Part shown: one piece after another, positions 41,762 through 50,622 of the stretch | Layout of the letters: the number at the start of each line of letters is the position of its first letter | Position numbering within the stretch: position 1 is the stretch's first letter | Origin: Chryseosolibacter sp036402075 | GTDB lineage: Bacteria; Bacteroidota; Bacteroidia; Cytophagales; Cyclobacteriaceae | Direction of reading: 5' to 3' | Length of the DNA stretch: 64,000 bases | Assembly: GCA_036402075.1 (NCBI GenBank) | Contig: DASWTP010000201.1 | Coordinates: forward strand, 1 to 64,000 | Notes under the pieces: generated by a model | Told to the model about the DNA's origin: nothing | Seen by the model: the letters and a program-made list of their open reading frames with translations, nothing else | Database searches by the model: none | Program-made: the position numbers and the translations under genes

Positions 41762-43111
41762 ATGAAGAAAGCTCTGGTACCCTTTATTCTGCTCCTGGCA
41801 GTAAGTGTGCTGGCACTGTTCATCCCTGCAGTACCAACAACCATCGTTACCGATGGTATTAATTCAGGGGATGTTGCGTGGATGCTGGCAGCAACAGCAC
41901 TCGTATTATTAATGACACCTGGCCTCGCCTACTTCTATGGCGGAATGATCGACACAAAGAACATTATTTCTACCATGCTTCAAAGCTTTATCGCTATGGG
42001 CGTGATTAGCGTGCTGTGGATCGTTGTGGGTTTCAGCCTCGCCTTCGGTGAATCAAAAGGTGGATTTATTGGTGACCCAACCACGTTCTTTATGTTCCAG
42101 AATGTACTGGACGGCAAGCCCTGGTCATTGGCTCCAACCATTCCATTGGTTTTGTTCGCTTTCTTCCAATTGAAGTTTGCGATCATCACTCCTGCTTTGA
42201 TCACTGGAACATTTGCCGAAAGAATCAAATTCAAGTCTTACATCATTTTCCTGGTGCTGTTCTCACTTTTGGTATATGCACCGCTTGCGCACTGGACATG
42301 GCACCCAGAAGGATTTCTCTTCAAACTTGGCGTGCTTGACTTTGCCGGTGGAACAGTAGTTCACATGTCTGCTGGTTTTGCCGCGCTTGCTGCAGCTATC
42401 TACCTGAGAAATAAGTCAGAGGAAAAAGTCGCTATCGCTCCGGCAAACATTCCTTTCGTGCTTCTTGGAACCGGCTTGCTCTGGTTCGGATGGTTCGGCT
42501 TCAATGCTGGTAGCGCACTCGGTGCCGGTCCTTTAGCTGCGTCAGCATTCGCAACAACGAACACAGCTTCTGCTGCAGCAGGTCTCTGCTGGGTATTGTT
42601 TGATTCGGTACGCGGTAAAAAGCCATCTGCCCTCGGATTCTGTATTGGTGCAGTGGTTGGTCTTGTTGCCATCACTCCTGCTGCCGGCTTCGTAACAATT
42701 CCTTCAAGCTTATTCATTGGAACGGTAGCTGCGTTGGTTAGTAACCTGGTTGTTAACTGGAAAGCTAAAACTTCTCTTGAAGATACACTTGACGTGTTCC
42801 CTTGCCACGGTGTAGGCGGTTTGGTTGGAATGGTAATGACTGGCCTCCTTGCAAATACTGCAGTGAACGGTGCGAACACAACTGGAAACGGGTTATTCTT
42901 CGGAGAAACCGCTTTGTTCACCGCGCACATGATTGCTCTGGCAATTGTAGTGGCCTACACGTTCATCGGTTCCATGATCATCCTTAAGATCACCGACCTT
43001 ATTTCTCCGCTTAAGGTTTCTGCGGAAGACAAAAAGATCGGTCAGGACTACAGCCAGCATGGTGAGAACCTGGTCCCTTTCGACCTCTCAGCAGCCAAAG
43101 AAGCTCTCTAA
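41762..43111 (+). CDS. amt: Ammonium transporter (Amt family)
   Basis: 449 aa, 11-12 membrane helices. Amt signatures: NSGDVAWMLAATALVLLMTPGLAYFYGG (pore entrance), DFAGGTVVHMSAGFAALAAAIYL and DVFPCHGVGGLVGMV, which contain the two pore histidines. Moves ammonium/ammonia into the cytoplasm. No glnB/glnK gene is adjacent, although PII genes usually accompany amt; the neighbours instead are an outer-membrane barrel and type II glutamine synthetase. Confidence 0.96.
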   Translation: MKKALVPFILLLAVSVLALFIPAVPTTIVTDGINSGDVAWMLAATALVLLMTPGLAYFYGGMIDTKNIISTMLQSFIAMGVISVLWIVVGFSLAFGESKGGFIGDPTTFFMFQNVLDGKPWSLAPTIPLVLFAFFQLKFAIITPALITGTFAERIKFKSYIIFLVLFSLLVYAPLAHWTWHPEGFLFKLGVLDFAGGTVVHMSAGFAALAAAIYLRNKSEEKVAIAPANIPFVLLGTGLLWFGWFGFNAGSALGAGPLAASAFATTNTASAAAGLCWVLFDSVRGKKPSALGFCIGAVVGLVAITPAAGFVTIPSSLFIGTVAALVSNLVVNWKAKTSLEDTLDVFPCHGVGGLVGMVMTGLLANTAVNGANTTGNGLFFGETALFTAHMIALAIVVAYTFIGSMIILKITDLISPLKVSAEDKKIGQDYSQHGENLVPFDLSAAKEAL

Positions 43112-43133
43112 CCTAGACTATATAAAAAGAAAT

Positions 43134-43219
43134 GTCCCGTGTTTCGGCACGGGACACTTCGAAAAGATCTTAGACGAAGATCACTAAAGCTCCCCGGGGA
43201 GTGTACGAGACCCCACCGG
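43134..43219 (+). promoter_or_regulatory. Structured intercistronic region between amt and the porin gene
   Basis: Three hairpins in 86 bp: GTCCCGTG/CACGGGAC (43134-43155), GATCTT/AAGATC (43166-43182) and CCGGGG/CCCCaCCGG (43194-43219). The first lacks a T run, so it is not a standard terminator. Could act as an attenuator, RNA processing site or mRNA stabiliser that sets the amt:porin ratio. Confidence 0.45.
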
Positions 43220-43260
43220 GAAAACCTTAGCTTATTGTTAATTAAAACACGAACAAAAAT

Positions 43261-44541
43261 ATGAAAACTATAAATATATGCAGCGGACTTTTACTCAGCG
43301 CTTTGCTCATTTCTACCAACGGTTTTAGCCAGGATCAGCTGTTCGCATCAGCCGAAGCTCCTCCAAGAGACGGAACGATAACGACCACAGAACCAACTGC
43401 AGAAGGTGAAAAGAAAAAAGAAGAAGAAGCTAAAACATTCACCCTTTCAGGGACAATTGATACTTACTTCCGCTCTTCGTTTGGTACCATGAACCCTTAC
43501 ATGGGAAATTATGGTCCATCAACCTCATTCGCTGATTTGAAAGGCTTCGGTCTTGGGATGGCGAACCTTATTGCAAGCTACTCTGGCGAGAAAGCCGGCT
43601 TTACCGCTGACCTGGTGTTCGGTCCTCGTGGACAGGCTGCGGTTTTCGGAACTGCGTCTGGCCAGGCCGTGATCAACCAGATGTTTGCCTACTATAAGCT
43701 GTCGGACAAAGTCACGCTGAATCTCGGTCAGTTCAACACGTTCCTTGGATACGAGGTGATTTCACCTGCCGTTAATTTCCACTACTCAACTTCTTACCTT
43801 TTCTCATGGGGACCCTTCAACCATACAGGTGCGCGGGCGGATTTTGATCTTGGTGGCGGGCTTGTCGCCAAGCTTGCGGTCATGAACCCGACTGACATCG
43901 TTGAGTTCAACCCGGTGAATACGTACACACTCGGTGGGCAACTCGGTCACACCAGCGACAAAGGTGGAATCTGGTTAAACGTTCTTTACGGTGATCAGGA
44001 TGGAAAACTTGACACGAAGGATGACGCCTACGTGCGTGATGAAGACGGGGCAATCGTTCTGGACGAAGACGGAAATCCGGTTTTTATTTCATCTGCCGGA
44101 TCGCTCTTCCAGGTTGACCTGACTACTGGATGGAACCTGAGCGAAAAATTCTACCTCGGTTTCAACACCTCCATGCAATCTGTTGCAGCGGGTGAATCCT
44201 TTATCTCGGAAGGCAACCTGAAAGATGCATCAGGCGATGCGTCAACCTTTACCGGATTTGCCATCTATCCAAAAGTGACCTTGTCTGAAAGCTTCGCACT
44301 CGGACTTCGTGCCGAATACCTGAGCGTAACCAACGGTCACCTGGGAATCTTCGGCACCGATGCAGATGGAAATGGAAGCGTAACGGAATTGACCTTGTCA
44401 GGAAACTACAAGGTAGGTGGCTTGACTTTCATTCCAGAATTCAGGATCGACAAGACTTCGGAGGATTCGTTCGTGGATGCCGATGGCAAAGCTACAGACA
44501 TGATGCCTAGTCTGACGCTCGCTGCTGTATACAAGTTCTAA
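43261..44541 (+). CDS. Outer-membrane beta-barrel porin (bbp2-like) of the nitrogen operon
   Basis: 426 aa. Signal peptide to about residue 23 (NGFSQ), a Thr/Glu/Lys-rich linker (35-60), then a beta-barrel of alternating amphipathic strands to the C-terminal AAVYKF. The pattern FTLSGTIDTYFRSSF ... GLGMANLIASYSGEKAGFTADLVFGPRGQAA is that of the putative beta-barrel porin-2 family. A loop with Asp-rich repeats (DEDGAIVLDEDGNPVF, 255-275) may bind calcium. Position between amt and glutamine synthetase suggests outer-membrane entry of ammonium or a nitrogen source (inference). Confidence 0.85.
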   Translation: MKTINICSGLLLSALLISTNGFSQDQLFASAEAPPRDGTITTTEPTAEGEKKKEEEAKTFTLSGTIDTYFRSSFGTMNPYMGNYGPSTSFADLKGFGLGMANLIASYSGEKAGFTADLVFGPRGQAAVFGTASGQAVINQMFAYYKLSDKVTLNLGQFNTFLGYEVISPAVNFHYSTSYLFSWGPFNHTGARADFDLGGGLVAKLAVMNPTDIVEFNPVNTYTLGGQLGHTSDKGGIWLNVLYGDQDGKLDTKDDAYVRDEDGAIVLDEDGNPVFISSAGSLFQVDLTTGWNLSEKFYLGFNTSMQSVAAGESFISEGNLKDASGDASTFTGFAIYPKVTLSESFALGLRAEYLSVTNGHLGIFGTDADGNGSVTELTLSGNYKVGGLTFIPEFRIDKTSEDSFVDADGKATDMMPSLTLAAVYKF

Positions 44542-44583
44542 TTATCAGTTACTAAACGCCAAAAAAATAACTAAACATTCCTT

Positions 44584-45624
44584 ATGTCAAAAACAAAAAC
44601 AAAACTCGAGTACATCTGGCTTGACGGTTACAAACCCACTCAAAGCCTCAGAAGCAAAACAAAGATCGTGAGAGACTTCAACGGCACGCTGGATGATTGT
44701 CCGGTGTGGAGTTTCGATGGAAGCTCTACTGAGCAAGCTCCTGGCGGATCGTCAGACTGCTTATTACAGCCTGTTGCCCTCTTCCCTGATCCTGACAGAA
44801 AATCGGCCTTCCTGGTAATGTGTGAAGTGTTGAGCCCCGATGGAACGCCCCATCCAACCAACGGTCGTGCAACCATCGAAGACGATGACAATGATTTCTG
44901 GTTTGGCTTCGAACAAGAATATTTCCTCTGGAATCCTGAAACCAATAAACCTCTTGGTTTCCCTAAAGATGGATATCCGGCTCCACAAGGTCCCTACTAC
45001 TGTTCTGTTGGAGCAAAAAATGCGTTCGGTCGTGAAATCGTGGAAGCTCATCTTGACATCTGCCTTGCTGCAGGAATCAATGTTGAGGGTATCAACGCGG
45101 AGGTTGCTACAGGTCAGTGGGAATTCCAGGTCTTTGCAAAAGGTGCAAAAGCTGCCGGAGACCAGGTGTGGGTGGCTCGCTACCTTCTTGAAAGAACCGC
45201 AGAAAAATACAACGTTGCCATCAACTGGCACTGCAAACCGCTTGGCGCCACCGACTGGAATGGCTCCGGTATGCATGCTAACTTCTCTAATTCACTTTTA
45301 AGAACAGCGGGATCCAAGGAAGTGTATGATAAGGTATGCAATGCCTTTGGACCTGTGGTTAAAGAACACATTGCAGTATATGGTGCCGATAATCATTTAC
45401 GTTTGACGGGTAAACACGAAACTCAGTCAATCGACAAGTTCTCATACGGGGTTTCCGACCGCGGAGCTTCGATACGTATCCCGATTGCCACGGTAGAAAA
45501 TGGCTGGAAAGGCTGGCTTGAAGACAGAAGACCGAATTCTGCAGCAGACCCGTACAAGGTCGCTGCCCGAATCATCAAGACAGTAAAAACTGTTCCGGCA
45601 TATGCCACGGTAAACGGACGTTAA
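44584..45624 (+). CDS. Glutamine synthetase, type II (eukaryotic-like)
   Basis: 346 aa, the short GSII form (GSI is about 470, GSIII about 700). Beta-grasp N-terminus with WSFDGSSTEQA, catalytic domain with WFGFEQEYFL, GPYYCSVGAKNAFGREIVEAHLDICLAAGINVEGINAEVATGQWEFQV, HCKPLGATDWNGSGMHANFS, and SYGVSDRGASIRIPI. Ligates ammonia to glutamate using ATP. Last gene of the amt-porin-GS unit and followed by a strong terminator. GSII is not adenylylated like GSI, so control is probably transcriptional. Confidence 0.96.
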   Translation: MSKTKTKLEYIWLDGYKPTQSLRSKTKIVRDFNGTLDDCPVWSFDGSSTEQAPGGSSDCLLQPVALFPDPDRKSAFLVMCEVLSPDGTPHPTNGRATIEDDDNDFWFGFEQEYFLWNPETNKPLGFPKDGYPAPQGPYYCSVGAKNAFGREIVEAHLDICLAAGINVEGINAEVATGQWEFQVFAKGAKAAGDQVWVARYLLERTAEKYNVAINWHCKPLGATDWNGSGMHANFSNSLLRTAGSKEVYDKVCNAFGPVVKEHIAVYGADNHLRLTGKHETQSIDKFSYGVSDRGASIRIPIATVENGWKGWLEDRRPNSAADPYKVAARIIKTVKTVPAYATVNGR

Positions 45625-45648
45625 AGATAGGCGTCTGGTTGTTTAGTG

Positions 45649-45683
45649 GAAGTCAGGTGGAAACGCCTGGCTTCTTTTTTTTT
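45649..45683 (+). terminator. Terminator after glutamine synthetase
   Basis: GAAGTCAGG (45649-45657) pairs with CCTGGCTTC (45666-45674) followed by nine T residues. It rules out a start for the next gene upstream of 45684. Confidence 0.9.
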
Positions 45684-45753
45684 GCGCCAGATTTATTCGC
45701 ATATCCGACTAACTTTATATTACTTTGATAAAAATAAATTCTCAAAAAGATCT

Positions 45754-46410
45754 ATGATCCATCCTCATACCGAGCTTCGGTTTATCAACGATAAAATCGG
45801 GCACGGAGTGGTTGCCACCAAGTTCATTCCAAAAGGCACAATTACCTGGGCACTCGACAAACTGGACCGCATTTTCACACCTCAGCAGATCAAGGAGATG
45901 GGCCCTATGTATCAGGCTACAATGGATATTTATTCTTACAGGAATCCAGACGGAAACCACGTGTTTTGCTGGGACAATGCCAGGTTTGTAAATCATAGCT
46001 CAAATTCAAACTGCATTACCACTGCCTACGATTTTGAAATTGCTATTCGCGATATCGAGCCGGGCGAAGAATTGACCGATGATTACGGCTACCTGAATCT
46101 GGAAGAACCTTTTGAAGTACTTCCGGAACCCGGTTCAAACCGCAACGTCATTTACCCGGATGACCTGCTACGGTATTATCCAATCTGGGACGAAAAGCTT
46201 CTCAATGCTTTTCCACACTTACTAAAAGTCGATCAACCGCTTTTTGAGATCCTGTCGAAAGAAAATCAGGAAAGAGCAAAAAACATTGCCCTGGGTAAAA
46301 AGAAAATGGACTCTATCCTGACTTGTTATTATCTCAACGGCTCAGCGAAGAACGGTAAACCACAACTGGATCATTCGGTGAGGTCTGAGAAGGTGGTTTA
46401 TCCTTATTGA
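45754..46410 (+). CDS. SET-domain protein (putative lysine methyltransferase)
   Basis: 218 aa from the ATG at 45754; the open frame extends further upstream but runs through the glutamine synthetase terminator. SET motifs: GHGVVATKFIPKGT, FVNHSSNSNC (the NHS/C S-adenosylmethionine and knot signature) and GEELTDDYGY. Residues 130-218 add a C-terminal region with AILGKKKM-like basic helix. Bacterial SET proteins methylate lysines on unknown, sometimes host, proteins. A free-living target is unknown. Immediately follows the eukaryotic-type GS gene. Confidence 0.9.
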   Translation: MIHPHTELRFINDKIGHGVVATKFIPKGTITWALDKLDRIFTPQQIKEMGPMYQATMDIYSYRNPDGNHVFCWDNARFVNHSSNSNCITTAYDFEIAIRDIEPGEELTDDYGYLNLEEPFEVLPEPGSNRNVIYPDDLLRYYPIWDEKLLNAFPHLLKVDQPLFEILSKENQERAKNIALGKKKMDSILTCYYLNGSAKNGKPQLDHSVRSEKVVYPY

Positions 46411-46455
46411 GACTCTTGTCTTAATTAAGTCGTTTACACACTCTTCTGTGTTCAG

Positions 46456-46571
46456 GTGATCATGTGCGCATGTGCTCACGTACTCATGTGCCGAGAGACT
46501 GAAAGCGCGGTTCGGGGAATGGTAGAGGCATAAGATACGGATTCCAAACATGAGCACACGAGCACTTGCCC
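46456..46571. repeat. Inverted octamer-repeat locus 7
   Basis: Same architecture as the heptamer loci but with period 8. Left arm 46456-46492 (CATGTGCG, CATGTGCT, CACGTACT, CATGTGCC). Right arm 46548-46571 (ACATGAGC, ACACGAGC, ACTTGCCC). Spacer about 55 bp. Lies between the convergent SET and helicase genes. Confidence 0.75.
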
Positions 46572-46584
46572 ACCCCGGGCACCT

Positions 46585-49500
46585 CTATTCGACCTTTGAG
46601 CCAATAAACCTCAGCAGATCTTCTTCCACTTTTTCGGGATCGTGCCATAGGTTGCGGCTGAATACATAGAATGACCCCCAGTTTTTCTGCTCGAGCAAGG
46701 ACGGCACATAGGCAAACGAATCCTTCCCCGACAGACTGTTGAAATAGTTTGCGTCATCCGTCCGGACAATGCCGAGATATTGTCCTTTATTTTTGAAGTA
46801 CAAGTCGGCCAGTGGCATGGTATCCGTTTCAAATTGTAATCCGGTGAATTTCTCTTCGCCCCATTTTTTCAACTTGTTGTTCAAATACCAGGTCGGCTGT
46901 TGACGAACTTTCGTCTCGACTTTAGGCCTGAATTTCTGCTGATGCACGTCACGCGCAAACTCAAGGTATTTTTTCAAAAGCTTCGGACCTTCGTTCTTGA
47001 TGTCATCAGTACGCAGGTCTTCCGGATCAATGCTGCAGATCAATACTATTTTTTCGCGTGCCCGGGTCACAGCAACGTTTAATCGATTCTCACCACCGGG
47101 CATGCTCAGGCTTCCGAAGTTCATACTCACTTTTTTGCGCCTGTCAGGAGCATAACCCACCGAGAAGATAATAATGTCTTTCTCATCCCCCTGCACGTTC
47201 TCTATGTTCTTCACAAAAAGAGTAGAAGGAATCTTTAAACCTGCTTGTGTGAACATATCTTCCATCAGGTCCATGATCAGCTGTTGTTGAGGCGCATTGA
47301 ACGTCACAATTCCAATTTCCTTGGCGGGAAACATTCGCACAAACTCCAAAACACGCTGCACCACCGTAACCGCCTCAACAGCGTTCACATTGTTTTCCCA
47401 CACACCATCCACTTTGCAGTACTCGATACCGGGCTCCTGCAGGTTGAGGATAGAACGGTCTGGCAACAATTGAAGTCTTCCCTCGTAAAAATTACGATTT
47501 GAGAAATCGATGAGATCCATGGAGCGGCTTCTGTAGTGTCCTTGCAAATGCACGGTAGGCAAATAGCGCTCCACCAAAGCGAGTAGAGAGTCAACTTCAA
47601 CATCCGGATGATCAAGCTCATCGTCCCAGCGAATCTGGTACAGATCGCTTGGCTTCAACTGCATTCCATCGCCCGCAACAAGCACTTGCTTTCCCCTGTA
47701 CATCGCAGGAATTCCGCGCTCCGAAAAACACTGCGAAGCTTCATCAAAGATTACCAGATCGAACATTTCCTTCATCGGGAAAATAGCAGAGACAGACTCG
47801 GGAGACGCCATCCAGCACGGCAGAAGGTTGAAGACCTCCTCTTCGTAGTCCGTTACTACTTTTCGTAGTGACCAGATCTTTTTCTTCTTCGTGAGCTGGT
47901 GATAAAGATCACGATAGGTAACACGATTATTAAGTCGGTTATATTCCACGCGTTCGTACACGCGTTCCCTTGCCCGAAGCAAAAGAATATCTGTACTTAA
48001 CATTTGCTTCTCCTGAACAAGACGGGCGAGTTCCGTTTGCTGCTCCTGCATCTTTCGCGAAGAAACCGAACGGAGGTCAGGATACTTTGCTTCGATATGC
48101 TCGATCCACGCCAGGCGTAAACTGTTTTGGAGCAATGCCTCCTGCTTCTCAATATTCCAGCCCGCGCTTTCAAACAGCCTGTGAATCACATTGCGCTCCG
48201 GACCAGTCAGGCTTTCACGCAGCCTGTCAAATTCACAAAGGCTGTCAAAGTCTTTTCGCAACGCTCGCAGGTATTCTTTTTCCTGTGCCGGCTCGTAAAT
48301 CAAATGACGCAGCTGGAACGGAGTAATAAACTTCAGCCATTCGCTTTTCTTTCCGGGGATACCGGCTACCATGGCAATACACTGTTTCATCAGGTCTGCG
48401 AATTCACCACGTTTAAGCTTGGCCGGGTTGATCGCCTTCCTGATTTCACGGATCGAATTGAAAATCAGCTTTGCACGTATGGCCAGCTTCTGACGTGTGA
48501 ACCACGTTTTCATTTGCGACAAATCGTAATCCTGCGGCATATCGATCAGCCACGCCTTCTTGCGGATGGCCGTGAGATGATGCTCAAGGTTCAACCTGTT
48601 ATCGAGCTTGGCTTCAAGCGTCTCGAGCCCTTTGCCGGTATGCGGAAGTTTGTTAGCACTCAGAACACGGTTCAGAAAAAATTTCTCCTTCGAGAACATT
48701 TTCCATTTCAAAAAGCGGATCGGATTTTTCCGCGCATCCATGCGGTGCTGTAACACTTCCTGAACCTTCACGAGCTGCTCCATCGAGAGCGTAGCCTCCG
48801 GACCAGGATCTTCAAAACAATTCATGATCACCCGCTCGATGTTCGAAAACCAAAGCAAACTCGTTTCGTCATCGGTTTCCTCTACCATTGCCTGAAAGTA
48901 ATGGTAGATTGTGTCGTTCTTCAAGAGGGCAGCCATTCCCAGAATATCATCCTGTCGGGCAAGCAGGCTATCACCATCTTCGATGTTAAGTTCGTGACCG
49001 ATCAGGGTTCTGAAATCGCCCTGGAGCTGTCGCTGATAACGTGGAATGTCTGACACCACACTTTCAAGTTCTTTCAATTCGGGGAAACCAAATGTTGAAA
49101 AGGACTTCCGTTCCTTCCATAAGTAGTCATCGGCACCAAATGAAACTTCATACCCGACATACTGGCGAAGTTTTCTCAGAAACTCCGGCAACACCGGGAA
49201 TGTAAAATCCTGGTACTCCTGGCGGATATTAATCGTATCGCCATGCAGATCGGAGGTGAGGTAAAGCTCCTTGATGCTCAGGCCACACTCTTTGTCATCG
49301 AACAACGCAAGCTTGAAATTCTCGAGATCTTCACTGATCTGGTCAATGGAGCGACAGACCTGGAAAAACCTCCGTTCCGTTTGAATGAGATCAACGCTTC
49401 GGTTCTGCGCTTTAAAATTATCAATGTTATCGACCTGGCGCGCTGCCTTTGCAAACACCGTCTTCCGGTCATTTCGGAAATCGTGAACCAGGCCAATAAA

Positions 49501-50595
49501 ATCACCAAGGTCTTTCGAGCGAAGGCGATTGTATACAACGTCCAATGCTGCGCGTTTCTGGCAAACGAGCAACGCTCTTTTTCCAGACGCAATCGCATCC
49601 GCCATCAGGTTGCAGATCAGCTGAGACTTTCCGGTGCCGGGAGGACCCTGCACTACAATCGACTGGCCATTTTTCACGGCACGGATGGCATTCTCCTGGT
49701 AGGCGTCCAGGTTAAAAGGCGTGTAGATCTTCTCCTCCTTCACCGCAGGCAATCCATGCTTGGGCTTTTCAACATGCGCAACGTTCTTCTCAATAAAGAA
49801 TTCTTCCAGATCTTTTACGGTGCTGTTCTCAATCAGATTTAAATAATCGGGAACAAGCTGTGACCCTGCCTGCGGGAAAATCCCCAGCACCGCTTCGGGA
49901 AAAAGTTTCAGTTCGCCATTCCGGTGCTCTTTGTCAAACTCGTCCTTCTTGTACTGTTTGAAAGTAATTAGTTCATCGCGGAAATTATCAGCGTTGAAGT
50001 TCAGCTCGATTTTTTCCTTAAGCAATTGGTACAGCTGTGTTCTGAACACAGTGCTGTCGACAGCGAAATCTTCGAAGTTAGTCTCCAGTAAATCTTCTTC
50101 GAGTCTTACCTTATTGTAAAACGAGTACGCGAGCAAAAATGACTTATTGAACGTTAGACCAGCCTGCGGTCTTGGGTGAAGGAACCATGCATTATTTTCC
50201 TGCACAATAGTCACCGGAAAGTACAACAACGGACAACGCACGGCTGTGCCATCGGAAAATTTGCCGCGAACAAAGGGCCAGCCCACATGCAAGTCATACG
50301 AGCCGCGTTCCTCAAAAAGAAAATGATCGGTGCGCTGAAGTTTCTTCAACTTGCGGCTCACCTCGTTGTTGGCTTCGAGCCGAGAATCCAGAACCTGGCA
50401 AAGTTTTACGTTGCGCGAATTGATCAACGCCCGGATCACTTCGAAGGAAGGCAGGTTGTTGAGAAACGTAGTTTCATGCAAATCCATCAACTGGTCTGCC
50501 GATAGCCGCAGCAAAAGCAAGGAGCGGTTATTGCCAGACAAATTGGTTAATCTGCGCAGGTAAGTGCGCAGGATGTTCTTCATTGAATCGTTCAC
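46585..50595 (-). CDS. Large superfamily 1 helicase/ATPase (DUF4011-like N-terminus) with degenerate C-terminal nuclease-like domain
   Basis: 1336 aa, the largest gene here. N-terminal DUF4011-like domain (1-280), Walker A GPPGTGKS at 317-324, a long helical insert (about 370-900), Walker B FDLVIFDEASQCF, motif III VAGDGMQLKPSDL, motif IV LQGHYRSRSMDLI, motif V NVQGDEKDIIIFSVGY, motif VI NVAVTRAREKIVLI. The C-terminal 100 residues match in outline the Vsr/MTES_1575-like nuclease domain that ends many such helicases, but where active copies have an ECDG-type motif this one reads GIVRTD (1275-1280), so it is probably inactive. Role in nucleic-acid repair or defence is possible; no partner gene is adjacent. 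Confidence 0.9.
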   Translation of the reverse strand: MNDSMKNILRTYLRRLTNLSGNNRSLLLLRLSADQLMDLHETTFLNNLPSFEVIRALINSRNVKLCQVLDSRLEANNEVSRKLKKLQRTDHFLFEERGSYDLHVGWPFVRGKFSDGTAVRCPLLYFPVTIVQENNAWFLHPRPQAGLTFNKSFLLAYSFYNKVRLEEDLLETNFEDFAVDSTVFRTQLYQLLKEKIELNFNADNFRDELITFKQYKKDEFDKEHRNGELKLFPEAVLGIFPQAGSQLVPDYLNLIENSTVKDLEEFFIEKNVAHVEKPKHGLPAVKEEKIYTPFNLDAYQENAIRAVKNGQSIVVQGPPGTGKSQLICNLMADAIASGKRALLVCQKRAALDVVYNRLRSKDLGDFIGLVHDFRNDRKTVFAKAARQVDNIDNFKAQNRSVDLIQTERRFFQVCRSIDQISEDLENFKLALFDDKECGLSIKELYLTSDLHGDTINIRQEYQDFTFPVLPEFLRKLRQYVGYEVSFGADDYLWKERKSFSTFGFPELKELESVVSDIPRYQRQLQGDFRTLIGHELNIEDGDSLLARQDDILGMAALLKNDTIYHYFQAMVEETDDETSLLWFSNIERVIMNCFEDPGPEATLSMEQLVKVQEVLQHRMDARKNPIRFLKWKMFSKEKFFLNRVLSANKLPHTGKGLETLEAKLDNRLNLEHHLTAIRKKAWLIDMPQDYDLSQMKTWFTRQKLAIRAKLIFNSIREIRKAINPAKLKRGEFADLMKQCIAMVAGIPGKKSEWLKFITPFQLRHLIYEPAQEKEYLRALRKDFDSLCEFDRLRESLTGPERNVIHRLFESAGWNIEKQEALLQNSLRLAWIEHIEAKYPDLRSVSSRKMQEQQTELARLVQEKQMLSTDILLLRARERVYERVEYNRLNNRVTYRDLYHQLTKKKKIWSLRKVVTDYEEEVFNLLPCWMASPESVSAIFPMKEMFDLVIFDEASQCFSERGIPAMYRGKQVLVAGDGMQLKPSDLYQIRWDDELDHPDVEVDSLLALVERYLPTVHLQGHYRSRSMDLIDFSNRNFYEGRLQLLPDRSILNLQEPGIEYCKVDGVWENNVNAVEAVTVVQRVLEFVRMFPAKEIGIVTFNAPQQQLIMDLMEDMFTQAGLKIPSTLFVKNIENVQGDEKDIIIFSVGYAPDRRKKVSMNFGSLSMPGGENRLNVAVTRAREKIVLICSIDPEDLRTDDIKNEGPKLLKKYLEFARDVHQQKFRPKVETKVRQQPTWYLNNKLKKWGEEKFTGLQFETDTMPLADLYFKNKGQYLGIVRTDDANYFNSLSGKDSFAYVPSLLEQKNWGSFYVFSRNLWHDPEKVEEDLLRFIGSKVE

Positions 50596-50622
50596 AGAAA
50601 AAAAGTTACGTAAAATCGCTCG

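Noticed and set aside
43134..43155. Simple rho-independent terminator after amt
   Set aside because: Good stem (GTCCCGTG/CACGGGAC) but followed by ACTTCG, with no T run, and further hairpins follow before the next gene.
45646..45753. Longer start of the SET-domain protein
   Set aside because: The 36 added residues would be read through the glutamine synthetase terminator; the ATG at 45754 begins directly before the SET fold.
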